In this document: piece by piece, positions 1 to 9,198 of the stretch
Numbering within the stretch: the first letter of the stretch is position 1
Layout of the letters: every line of letters begins with the position of its first letter
Source of the DNA: Chrysochromulina tobinii
Lineage: Eukaryota > Haptophyta > Prymnesiales > Chrysochromulinaceae
Reading direction: 5' to 3'
Assembly (NCBI GenBank): GCA_001275005.1
Contig: JWZX01003247.1
Location: 1-46,113, forward strand
DNA: 46,113 nt
The notes under the pieces: model-generated
What the model was told of the DNA's origin: nothing
The model's database searches: none
The model's input: only the letters and a program-made list of their open reading frames with translations
Program-made: the position numbers and the translations under genes

Positions 1-1
1 C

Positions 2-1906
2 GGCGGCCGCCTCGCGCGCCGGCAGGACCTTCCGCCCGAGGCCTTTTGGTCGGCAGGCGAGCTGCGGAGGGTCGTGCTGGCGCTGGGCAACGACTTTGGC
101 GTGCTCTTCGTCGCGCTGTCCTACCGGTGGCTCGCAAAGGAGCACCCCGACCCCGACGGCTTCCACCTCGGCATCGTGGCGGCGGTCGCCGAGCTCTACC
201 TCAACCTGAGGGGGGGGATAAAAGGACGGATTAACCTTGGCCCAGATGCATTTCCGTCGCAGCTCACCGCGGCGTTCCGGAGGCACGGGCTCGGCCTCCC
301 CGAGTTCGCGCTGTTCTGGGACTTTGCGAGCCTGCACCAGCCGCCGCGCACCAGAGCCGAGGCGAAGCTCTTCCCCAAGGGCCTGCAGAACTCCAATGTG
401 TGGTATGGCCACGCGCGCACCGTCGTATGGATGCAGAGTGAGCTGCCGAAGGGGTTTGCGGCGCGTATGCGAGCGAGCAAGCCGCCCCTCGCGGAGACGT
501 ACGAGGACTCGGGCTGGTGCTACGTCGAGGCCGCCATCAGCGCCGCCATCAAGCCCGGCTTCCTGCGCCTCGACCTCGCCAAGCGTACCGAGCAGGCGAT
601 GGCGTGCGCCTACGGGCCCGAAGAGCCGGGCGTCCCCGACGACAGGCTCGCGTGCGTGTGCGCGCGGCGTCGGCCGCCGCCGCCGTCGCCGGAAACGGTC
701 CGGCGCCTGCTGCAGACGGAGAAGCGCTTCACCAACTCGTCCGACGTGAGCAAGGTTGCGGACCTGTATGCGACCTTCTTCGGCAAGGTCACCAACGTCG
801 ACGCGCTCGTGTTCCAAGGGCTCGAGTGGGGCGACGCCGACGTCGTCGAGCTGTGCGAGGTGCTGCCCCGCTTTGCGGCCGTGAGAACGCTCGACCTCTC
901 CAGGAACAAGATCGGTCCGGAGGGCGCATCGGCACTCGGCGAGGCGCTCAAGGTCAACGCGGTGGTGACCGAGCTCGAGCTCAGCGGCAACGAGATCGGC
1001 GAAGAGGGTGCCAAGGCGATAGCTGAGGCGCTGAAGGTCAACGCGGTGTTGACCTCGGTGGACCTCCAGTCCAACTCCATCCGCGACGATGGTGCCAAGG
1101 CGATCGCGGAGGCGATGAAGGTCAACGCGGTCTTGACCACTCTGCGCCTGGACGGGAACGAGATCGGTTCGGAGGGAGCCATCGCGATCGCGGAGGCGCT
1201 GAAGGTCAACGCGGTCGTGACCACCTTGGACCTCAGGTGGAGCAAGATCGGCGTTGATGGTGCCAAGGCGATCGCGGAGGCGCTGAAGGTCAATGCGGTG
1301 GTGAACACCCTCTACCTCGGAGGCAACAGCATCGGGGACGAGGGTGCCAAGGCGATCGCGGAGGTGCTGAAGGTCAACGCGGTGTTGACCTCGGTGGACC
1401 TCCAGCTCAACTCCATCGGCAACGATGGTGCCAAGGCGATCGCGGAGGCGATGAAGGTCAACGCGGTGTTGACCTCGGTGGACCTCCAGCTCAACTCCAT
1501 CGGCAACGATGGCGCCAAGGCGATCGCAGAGGCCCTGAAGGTCAATGCGGTGGTGACCACCCTCTTCCTCTCGAGAAACAGCATCGGGGATGAGGGTGCC
1601 AAGGCAATCGCGGAGGCGCTGAAGGTCAACGCGGTGTTGACCTCGGTTGACCTCCAGGTCAACTGGATCGGCGACGATGGTGCCAAGGCGATCGTGGAGG
1701 CACTGAAGGTCAACGCGGTGGTGACCACCCTCAACTTCGGGTTCAACTCCATCGGGGTTGAGGGTGCCAAGGCGATCGCAAAGGCGCTGGAGGTCAACGC
1801 GGTCCTGACCAAGCTCGACCTCGAGTACAACAGCATGGGAGATGCAGGGAAAAAAGCGGTGCGAGATGCGGTGAAGGGCCGGAGTGGATTTGAGTTGGAG
1901 CTGTAG
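2..1906 (+). CDS. HET-like domain / leucine-rich repeat protein (5' end outside window)
   Basis: The frame is open from base 2 with no start, so the N-terminus lies upstream; 634 codons plus a stop remain. The N-terminal ~240 residues carry LSYRWLAKEHPD, an FWDFASLHQ motif and SGWCYVEAAIS, which resemble the spacing of aromatic/acidic motifs of heterokaryon-incompatibility (HET)-like domains (resemblance by eye, not a search). The rest is 12 repeats of 28 residues with the core LxLxxNxIGxEGAKAIAEALKVNAV, the ribonuclease-inhibitor type LRR found in NLRC3-like proteins. Repeats seven and eight (about 1381-1520) are almost identical in DNA, so the array expanded recently. No nucleotide-binding domain lies between the two parts. 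A sensor or scaffold role is inference. No intron is needed. It is convergent with the FKBP gene. Confidence 0.85.
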   Translation, partial: GGRLARRQDLPPEAFWSAGELRRVVLALGNDFGVLFVALSYRWLAKEHPDPDGFHLGIVAAVAELYLNLRGGIKGRINLGPDAFPSQLTAAFRRHGLGLPEFALFWDFASLHQPPRTRAEAKLFPKGLQNSNVWYGHARTVVWMQSELPKGFAARMRASKPPLAETYEDSGWCYVEAAISAAIKPGFLRLDLAKRTEQAMACAYGPEEPGVPDDRLACVCARRRPPPPSPETVRRLLQTEKRFTNSSDVSKVADLYATFFGKVTNVDALVFQGLEWGDADVVELCEVLPRFAAVRTLDLSRNKIGPEGASALGEALKVNAVVTELELSGNEIGEEGAKAIAEALKVNAVLTSVDLQSNSIRDDGAKAIAEAMKVNAVLTTLRLDGNEIGSEGAIAIAEALKVNAVVTTLDLRWSKIGVDGAKAIAEALKVNAVVNTLYLGGNSIGDEGAKAIAEVLKVNAVLTSVDLQLNSIGNDGAKAIAEAMKVNAVLTSVDLQLNSIGNDGAKAIAEALKVNAVVTTLFLSRNSIGDEGAKAIAEALKVNAVLTSVDLQVNWIGDDGAKAIVEALKVNAVVTTLNFGFNSIGVEGAKAIAKALEVNAVLTKLDLEYNSMGDAGKKAVRDAVKGRSGFELEL

Positions 1907-3531
1907 AAAATGTTTGTGCAAGCAATGTGAACATGTGTGTATCGCTGTTTCGTGATCTGTGAAGTTATTTCCTAATATGGAAGCTGCCGGATTAGGCGTT
2001 TTCAATAGGGTGCTGGAAAAATTTACGCAAAGCGAGCGCGCGCTTCCACACAGGAGAAGGTCTCACGATGCCTTGTGTGGGGTCTGCTCGAGAAAAATGC
2101 TCGCCCATGAGGAAGCCTCCAGACATCCGCGGTCTCTCATGCTCGTACTCATGTCAAAAAACAAGGACGACGCCAATGGCGCCCTCAGAGTAGCCCTCCG
2201 AGCCGTTGCCAAGCCCGGACTCGCGATCGAGCTGTGACGGCTGGCGCCCAAAGCCACGGCACGACGGCCGCCTGCGGGTGCCGGCGCACCGCCTGCGCGC
2301 CTACCAGCACGCCCACCCGGTCAAACTGGCCAAGATGGCGCGCAAGCGCGCACAGCAGCGCTGGAGGCGGGCTGCTCACGCGATTTTGCAAGCAGGTGCG
2401 CGCACCTTTACGCTCGGGTGACGCACCTGAGGGCTGGCATTGTCGCGCACACCAACGCGTGCAACAAGGACGCCTTCCGCAAGCCGGTTCTCCGCTGCGT
2501 GGCCCGAAGACATTCGCTGATCGGACACCTTGAACACAATTCGTGGCGGCGGCCTTTGCGTCAAGGGTCATTGGGCCAGCCAACAGCTGCACCGCGGGCG
2601 CTGCGTGCTTGTATCCTGTGCTTCGCGGCGCGAGGCTCTTTCAAGACGAGCGCCCTGACCTCGCGTCTTGCCAAGGTGGTAGGAGCTCCTTGTGTGGCAA
2701 GAGCGACCGGCGCGTGTGCATCCTTTCAGGTGATGTCGGCGCAACGGTGGCAATCGCAATGCACGCCTCACCATAGGCAAGGCCCAAACTCGAGACGGTG
2801 AGCGACAGAGCGAGCAGTGCCCGTGTGGAGTATGTGCGCGCTGGCCTAGGGCGGTCGCAAGCTCGCTCTCGCGGGAGAATTAATACAGCTTCTCGGGCGA
2901 GGGAACGTCCCTGCCGCTGCACCTCGACGGGCATCATCCTGCGACGCTGCACCTCGACGGGCATCATCCTGCGACGCTGCACCTCGACGGGCATCATCCT
3001 GCGACCAAGCCGCACGCCATTGCGCTACGGGCTCGACGGCGGGGTCGCGCTCGGCTTAGCCGGCTTTAAGCGCTTTACGTTAAGGCTTAAGCGAAACGGG
3101 CTTGCAGCTAAGCGCGCGCATGATTAAACAAAACTTCAGCAGCGGGTCGAGGGTAAAGAAGCGTAAAGAAGCACAAGTTTGTCACAAAGGAATAGTTGAG
3201 CGGGGTCCGTGCCACCCCTCGCCGATATAGCCTGATAATGCCTGATTCTCCCCACGCGGGGAACGATCTGCACGATCTCCCGTCGATTTCATGTGCCAGT
3301 ACACTAGCCGAACACCGCCCCCGGGGGAGCGGTTGGGGAGCGGCTTCGCTTTGGGACGTCTGCGTTTCCATGTGTACTACTATGATTCTCTGGCTGCCGA
3401 TTGCTACGCGTCCTCGACGATTGCTCCACCTCGACCTGAACCGAACAAGACCCCTGGTGGTCCCTGTCTCCAACACATCTGTGGGTCGACTGCAAGGTCT
3501 GCTGCCGGTGCGGCGGACACTCACTCGGCTC
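1907..3531. other. Intergenic region between convergent genes
   Basis: About 1.6 kb between the stop codons of the LRR and FKBP genes. Several ORFs of 60-135 codons occur on both strands, but none shows a family motif, a consistent frame or a partner exon. The only clear structure is a 30-bp triplicate at 2915-3004. I see no tRNA or transposase. Confidence 0.6.
2915..3004. repeat. Three perfect 30-bp tandem copies
   Basis: The unit begins CGCTGCACCTCGACGGGCAT and is repeated three times with no mismatch and no spacer (2915-2944, 2945-2974, 2975-3004). In the plus frame it would encode a 10-residue repeat inside a 109-codon ORF that has no other sign of being a gene. Three unspaced units rule out a CRISPR. 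Identity implies recent slippage or unequal exchange. Confidence 0.95.
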
Positions 3532-6075
3532 TCACGGCGCGGCAAACATCTTGCCAAACATGGCCTTGTCCCTCCGCGATTGCTCCTTCATCGCCTCCTT
3601 GAGCTCCTCGAGCTCCTTGCGCACCTCGCGGTTCTGTGGGTCCGCCTTGGCGGCAGTGAGCAGATCCGCCTTCGCGCCTTCGAAGTCCAGATTCAAGCGC
3701 TTCGCCTGCGCGCGCCGGTACAGCGCCTTGACGTTCGCCATGTCGAGCTTGAGCGCGTCGTTGCTCGCCTTCTCCGCCATAGCTCCGTCCCCAAGCTTCA
3801 GATGGCACGCGGCGATGTTGAGGAAGCACGAGAGCGTGATGGCTTTCGACTCACTGAGTTTCGTCTCGATTTCTGCGTCCGACAGCACCGCTGCCGACCT
3901 CACCGAACTCGCCTCTGAAGCCTCCGAAGCCGCCGAAGCCGACGAAGTCGCCGCCGCCGCGCCATCCGAAATGTCGACCCCGGCCTTCTCCTGCTCCCCG
4001 GCCTTCTCCTCTCTCTCCTGTTTGAAATCGGAGAATCGGGGCGCCTTGGAGTTGGAATCCGTGTACCTGCGGAGCCATCTCATGCAATCGTGAATACTCA
4101 GAGGCACCCAACGGCACTCGGCGGCACTCAGGGGCACTCAGCGACGGGTGGACGAACTTGTGCAATGCGAATCGATACTCTCCACGCGCGAAGAGCTTGT
4201 TGCCGCGGCTCTTGAAGCGCATCTGCGCAGCGAGACGCTCCTCGCCGTCCATCGACCACGTCTCCTTGGCTCTGACGAAGCTGAGCAGCTCGAGCTCGAT
4301 CACGACGGCGCTCTCCCTTGCCAAAAAAGGACCAGTCGAATCGAAGCTGGGGCTGCCATACGCCCAAGCCGCCGCCGCCGTGAGCTGCACGAGCTCGCCC
4401 GATTTCATATGGCGGACGGCGGCGTCGATGCACGGCAGGACGCCGGCGGCACCGCCCTCGCTCTGCATAAAAGTACGCGGGCGCTCGATGGGCACCTCTT
4501 CGAGGACCTCGCCGTCCGTGCGCCACGACGGCGAGCCGCCGCCCTCGCCTTGGGCGGTCGAGGCAAGGCGGCGCACCGTGTAACGCACGACGCAGATGGA
4601 CTCTTCATTCGGGGTGAGGTGATCGCCCTTCTCCGACTCCCGCAGTATCTTTTTGATCACCAGCCCATCTGTGAACGGCACCTCCTCCACCTTCGTCCAA
4701 CTTTCGAGGCGCACCTTGAGGCACATGAGAGCACCGTCGGCGCCCGCGTCGGTGCCCGCGACGGCGCCCGCACCCGCCGTCTTGGGCAAGGAGACGCGCA
4801 GCTCCGCCGTCTCATACAGCTGCATCAGCGGCAGTAACGTCTCGAGCCGTGCCGCCAGATCCGCGGGAGATGCGCCCGTCACGGCGCCCTCCTTCTCGAC
4901 CAATCTCGTGCCGATCTCGGCCACTTCCACGTTCGACGCGATCGCACCGAGCGTCACCACCAGACCCTCGGCGCTCGATGCGACCGGCGCGCTGGGCGAT
5001 CTGCGCACCTCGAGATCGAGCTTGACCTCGTACCGCGCCCTCGCCCTCTCCCACCCCTGGCCGCGCCTGAGGACCCGCTTGAGCATCGAGCCGTCCTTGG
5101 TGGCTGAGATGTCTTCGACCCCCACCCAATGCAGCAGCTCGACGGTGATGAAGAGCTCCGCGTTCGGAGGTACGCCGAGATCGGGAGCTCCCGCAGCGCC
5201 GTACCCGAGGGCGGGCGCCACCTTGAGCTCGCACACCTGATGAGGGAGGCACTCAGAGGTCATCGGTCATCAGCGTGTAGGAATGGTGCGACCGCGAGAC
5301 ACTCAGTCGCAATCAGTCGCAATCAAGAGGAGCGCGAGACCCTCAGTCGCAATCAGTCGCAATCAGCGGCAATCAAGAGGAGCGCGAGACCACACACCTC
5401 GCCAGTCGTCATGCCGTTGGCGCCCACGACGGCGCTCTGAAAGAAGGTGGGAACGGACGCGTCGCCTGCTGTGAACGTCTGCTCGAAGTCCTTGAGAAAG
5501 GGTTCACCGTCGCGGCTCAGCCGGCCGGTCCACCTGAGCGTGATCTCGGCGCGCGAGCTCGGCCGCTCCCAGCTCGTGCCCTTGACGAGCCTCCACTTGA
5601 CGAGCTGGCCGTTGTGCGACTGGGTGCGCTCGAAGAGGCGGTGCAGCGTCATCTCGTACTCGAGCACGCTCGCCGCCGGCACGCCGCGCGCCGCGTCGCC
5701 CTCGTCGCCGTAGCCCTGTGAAGGCTGCACTGTGAAGTGCGACATCTCGCCCACTTGCATCGTCTTGAGCCCGGCCTCGACACCCGCGGGCAAGCCGGTG
5801 GATCCGACCGTCAGGCGCCTCCTCGTCGCCTCTTCGAAGGGAGTCTCGCTGCCGGCCACGCGCGCCTTGTAATCGACCTCGACGTCCCACTCTTGCTGCG
5901 GATTGTCGTAGTCGGCGCCCGCGGTGAGGAGCGTCTTGGTCACCGAGTGGTCCTTGAGCACGTCAAAGGTCTTGCCGACGTCCGAACTTTCGAGATGGTG
6001 AGCCGCAAAGTTGCTGCCATCGTCGGGGTCCTCCGGGATAAATCCTCCACCGCCCATTCCATCCGCGTCGTCCAG

Positions 6076-6113
<38 letters not shown>

Positions 6114-6213
6114 TGGGCGACTGATCCGCGGCGCCCTTGCGCTCGTCCTCGTCTACCTGGGCCAGGATCGCGCCCGTGTCCACCTTGGAAAATGTGGTAA
6201 GGTTCTTGGTGCT
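3532..6213 (-). CDS. Multi-FKBP peptidyl-prolyl isomerase with TPR domain (PASTICCINO1/FKBP62-like)
   Basis: Three exons: 5398-6213, 4158-5236, 3532-4096 (819 aa). Introns are 5237-5397 (phase 0) and 4097-4157 (phase 2). The start is the first ATG, in a GCCATGA context; the frame upstream lacks ATG. Residues ~25-60 hold an MGG repeat. Several FKBP-fold units follow, with typical strings TGEVCELKVAPALGYGAAG, spanning intron 1, and LFITVELLHW. The C-terminus carries TPR units (GNKLFARGEYRFAL, then CMRWLRRYTDSN after intron 2, and NIAACHLKLGDG...KALYRRAQAKRL). Placing the second acceptor at 4096 restores the usual spacing to the WL of TPR1. Large plant and animal FKBPs of this plan are Hsp90 co-chaperones that bind through the TPR; that role is inferred. 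The more degenerate middle units may not be catalytic. Confidence 0.88.
4097..4157 (-). other. Spliceosomal intron 2 of FKBP gene
   Basis: 61 bp, phase 2, starting GTTCGTCC and ending GCCTCTGAG. It is mostly CTGAGTGCC-type repeats on the sense strand. The acceptor was chosen to keep TPR spacing; the alternative AG 20 bases further into the exon would remove seven residues. Confidence 0.7.
5237..5397 (-). other. Spliceosomal intron 1 of FKBP gene (introner-like)
   Basis: 161 bp, phase 0. The sense strand is an array of CTGATTGC-like units and ends GCCTCCCTCATCAG. The intron begins GTGTGTGGTCTC and the next exon begins GTGTGCGAGCTC, 9 of 12 identical. Confidence 0.85.
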
Positions 6214-6577
6214 CATGGCGATTGAGTCGGCCGATGTCGGGCCGAGAGCACCTGCGAGTTCCTTCCAGACGAGCCCCAAACTCGTGACGTGGCACCGAGA
6301 CGTTTCAGGACGATTCGCTCAATCCGTTCAAAACACAGGGTGGAGCCGGGACACACGCGGGTATTCAAGTTGTAGTGTGTGGGGTGCTTTTGGTATCCGG
6401 CGGCTCGGATACATGATCTGAAAAAATGGCGCATCGTGGCGGGTCGGAGCCGGGAGCGTCCCGCCGTCCCGTCCCAGCATATGCGCGTGCGTCTCAACAT
6501 CAATCTGAATGTCCAGTTCTCCGCTGATAGAATCGTAAATCAGAATTCTCTATTCTGTGCTGTTGAGACCGGAAATC
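6214..6577. other. Intergenic: FKBP 5' flank and channel 3' flank
   Basis: About 360 bp between two minus-strand genes. It must hold the FKBP promoter and the end of the channel transcript. An AT-richer stretch at 6500-6575 lies just before the channel stop. No motif I can name. Confidence 0.5.
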
Positions 6578-8911
6578 TCACGCCGACGTGTCCTCGAGCT
6601 GCTTCTGCCGGTACTCGGACGGCGCGCGAGCCGAGCCGACGCTCGATCGGCGGCCCATGATGAGGTCACGCCTCGCTGTGCTCGCGTCGACACCCGAACT
6701 CATCGAGTCAGCCATCCACCCTAAGATGGATGAGTCACTCACGCCGGGGCTCGGCGCTGGTAGCCGCGAGGGCGTAGGCATCGAGTTAGAGCTCCTCTCA
6801 TTGAGCCGCGTGTTCCTCGACGAGCGCACGAGGGACTCCAACATTGTCAGCATGGTGCTCATCTGCACCCGCATCGCCTTAATCTCGGCCGCGTCGCCGC
6901 CAGCCGGGCCTCCGAAGCCACCGGCAGTGCCCGCGGCTCGAATGACGGCTTTAGGGAATAAGTGCCGTCTGGAGCGAAAGGAGCTATCATCCGCCGCCGG
7001 CGGCGCGCCGGCGCGCCGGGCTTGAGCCGGAACTTGTTCGGCATCGGCCGCTAAGAGCATCAGGTAGAGCGGGTCCTGCTTCGCGAGCAGGTTGCAGTAC
7101 TGGCGCCAGTGGTGCTGGATGCGCAGGACACGGCACAAGATTGGGTCAGAAGGGCCATTCACGCGCAGCAACGAGGCGTAGTAGTCGAGCTGATCCATGA
7201 CGTAGATGTCTCGCATCAACGCACGGCTAATGGTGCGCGCCGACTGCGGGTCGTGTTCCAGCAGGTGGGTCAGATCCTCCTTCGTTATGAGGAAGACTTC
7301 GCAATCCGAAATGGCCATGTGCGTCTTCGCGCGCCGCCGTCCCAGCAGCGTGTCGGTGCCAAGCACCCCCTCGCTCCTCATCTCGATAGTCACGGATCCA
7401 TCCACGATGTCGAGCTTGTACTGAGACGTGGGCGTGATGCGCATCTCGGTGATCGTCTCATCCGCGCGCAGCAGCACACCCGCCTCGCCTTTGGTGAGGA
7501 AGAGCAGGTCGCGCGAGGCATCGCCTTTGTGGAAGATGACTTCGTTGGCCTTAAAGAAACCCGGGCGCAACTTTGAGAAGGCCCGCTGCTGGAAGTCCAA
7601 GCTCATCTTTTTGAACAGCACGAGCTTGCCGACGTTATCCTGCAACACGTGCTTGACCACCTCGGCGTTCAGCGTCGGATTGAGGCCTGACAAAATGTCG
7701 TCCTCGTCCAAGACAGGCTTCTGCTTGTGGTAGTGCTCGTAGTAGCGGCGTACGCGTATCGCGAGGTTCTTTGGAATCGAACGCCACTCGATGTACTCCT
7801 TGAGCGCGTACATCTTCTCCTCCACATGCTTGGTTTGGCTGTCGAGCGACGCGACGGAGGCGCCGATCTGTCCGATGATGTACGAGAAGATGAGCGATGA
7901 AATGATGAGGCTACCCGTCGCGTATGCAATCTCGGTGTTCGAGACGGCGATGATGTCGCCATAACCCACCGTCGTAAGAGTTGTGAGCGCCCAGTAAACG
8001 GAGAGCATGTACTTGTAGCTCACCTCGCGGTCCGCGGCCTCCTCGTCGTAGCGGAGGAGCCACGTCCTGCCGTCCTCGGTTGGGAACCACGTCGTGTAAA
8101 ACCAGCCGCAGCCAAGCAGGTGCGCGCAGTAAAGCAGCTGACAGATCAGCGTCACCAGACGCATGAGGTGCACGTTGATGTGGATTTCACTATCCTCGAG
8201 GCGCGTCCGAATCTCGCTCATCTTGAAGAGCTTTAGGAGCCGGATCAGGCGGAAGAGGCGAAGCATGCGCATTGCCGCCACGTCGGCCGAGGCCTCACCC
8301 ACAACGAGCTCGAGGAGCTCGATGGGGATCGACGATGGCGCGTCAATCCAGAACCAGCCGCTCATGTACTTTTGGGCGATCGGCAGACCACGCGTCTCCC
8401 AGACGGAGTAGTCGATGATGTACGCAGTTCGAAAGGTGAAGATCACGTCGACGATGAAGACAAGGGAGCTGAGCATCTCGAACGTCCACACCCAGCCCTC
8501 CGCATCGACTTGGAAGCCGATGCGCACGGGAACCATGATAGCCGCATACAGGATGAGCATTGCGATCATCATATCCCAACTTTGCTTCCACGGCTCGTAT
8601 GGATAGATGACGCCTATGGAATTCAGGCAGTCGCAGCGGCGGAATTCGGAAGCGCCAACCTCGTCCTCTCCGACGTGTGGCCTCGAACGAGTGCCCGTTG
8701 GCATCATGCGCATGAAAGTCTTCGCGTGCGCGGCTGCCGCGCGCACTGGTGAGCCCGGTTCCCAGCAGCCGGAGCTCACGACTGCAGCCTCCCACAAGTG
8801 ATGCGCCGCCTCTCCCAGATGGTTCCGAAAGAGCTGCAGGTGCTCGCGGGCGCCCCTCGTGGGTATACCATCGAGGTCAGGGTCGTCACTTGTGGTCGGG
8901 TCACTCGGCAT
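6578..8911 (-). CDS. Voltage-gated K+ channel with cyclic-nucleotide-binding-like domain (EAG/CNBD superfamily)
   Basis: Single exon, 777 aa from the first ATG. Six transmembrane segments fit residues ~110-350: S1 near MMIAMLILYAAI, S4 the Arg/Lys ladder MRMLRLFRLIRLLKLFK (~214-230), a pore helix and the K+ filter TTVGYGD (313-319). A C-linker follows with EEKMYALKEYIEWRSIP, then a CNBD-like fold (~440-580: FKANEVIFHKGDASRDLLFL and the cassette GVLGTDTLLGRRRAKTHMAIS). The phosphate-binding cassette has LGTD where ligand-binding CNBDs usually have FGE, so cyclic nucleotide may not bind; EAG/hERG channels are similar in this respect. The C-terminal ~150 residues are Ser/Pro-rich and probably disordered. 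Function: voltage-gated K+ flux at a membrane, possibly flagellar (inference). Confidence 0.93.
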   Translation of the reverse strand: MPSDPTTSDDPDLDGIPTRGAREHLQLFRNHLGEAAHHLWEAAVVSSGCWEPGSPVRAAAAHAKTFMRMMPTGTRSRPHVGEDEVGASEFRRCDCLNSIGVIYPYEPWKQSWDMMIAMLILYAAIMVPVRIGFQVDAEGWVWTFEMLSSLVFIVDVIFTFRTAYIIDYSVWETRGLPIAQKYMSGWFWIDAPSSIPIELLELVVGEASADVAAMRMLRLFRLIRLLKLFKMSEIRTRLEDSEIHINVHLMRLVTLICQLLYCAHLLGCGWFYTTWFPTEDGRTWLLRYDEEAADREVSYKYMLSVYWALTTLTTVGYGDIIAVSNTEIAYATGSLIISSLIFSYIIGQIGASVASLDSQTKHVEEKMYALKEYIEWRSIPKNLAIRVRRYYEHYHKQKPVLDEDDILSGLNPTLNAEVVKHVLQDNVGKLVLFKKMSLDFQQRAFSKLRPGFFKANEVIFHKGDASRDLLFLTKGEAGVLLRADETITEMRITPTSQYKLDIVDGSVTIEMRSEGVLGTDTLLGRRRAKTHMAISDCEVFLITKEDLTHLLEHDPQSARTISRALMRDIYVMDQLDYYASLLRVNGPSDPILCRVLRIQHHWRQYCNLLAKQDPLYLMLLAADAEQVPAQARRAGAPPAADDSSFRSRRHLFPKAVIRAAGTAGGFGGPAGGDAAEIKAMRVQMSTMLTMLESLVRSSRNTRLNERSSNSMPTPSRLPAPSPGVSDSSILGWMADSMSSGVDASTARRDLIMGRRSSVGSARAPSEYRQKQLEDTSA

Positions 8912-9198
8912 GGTGAATGTTTCCAGAGCCTCCAAATCCTCCTTGGACGGGACCGGCCATCATTCTAGTTCGCGACGCCCCGCGCCGGCGCGTCTTACTG
9001 CGTATTGCGGGCTTACCCGTGACGATGCACGATCGAAAAACAGGGATCTATGTAGCTCTTCTAAGCTAGGGAAATTACGATCTAATTTGGGATTACATCA
9101 AGTACGAAATGAAAGTGGAAACTCTCGACCGGTCTCGTTTGACTATGGTCTATGCACTATTGTTCTGTGCTTCTCGTCCTCAGGCGTCAACACCTCCG
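8912..9198. other. Intergenic: channel 5' flank
   Basis: 287 bp upstream of the channel start and downstream of the fusion gene's stop. The middle (9040-9170) is AT-richer than the surrounding coding sequence. No specific promoter motif recognised. Confidence 0.4.

Noticed and set aside
610-1836. Two long minus-strand ORFs (232 and 174 codons) opposite the LRR array
   Set aside because: They are periodic shadows of the 84-bp repeat, rich in ALTFSASAIALAPS, and have no independent motif.
1959-2801. Several 60-135 codon ORFs between the LRR and FKBP genes
   Set aside because: No motif, mixed frames and strands, no consistent start or splice evidence.
2915-3004. CRISPR array
   Set aside because: Units are directly joined with no spacers, and the genome is eukaryotic.
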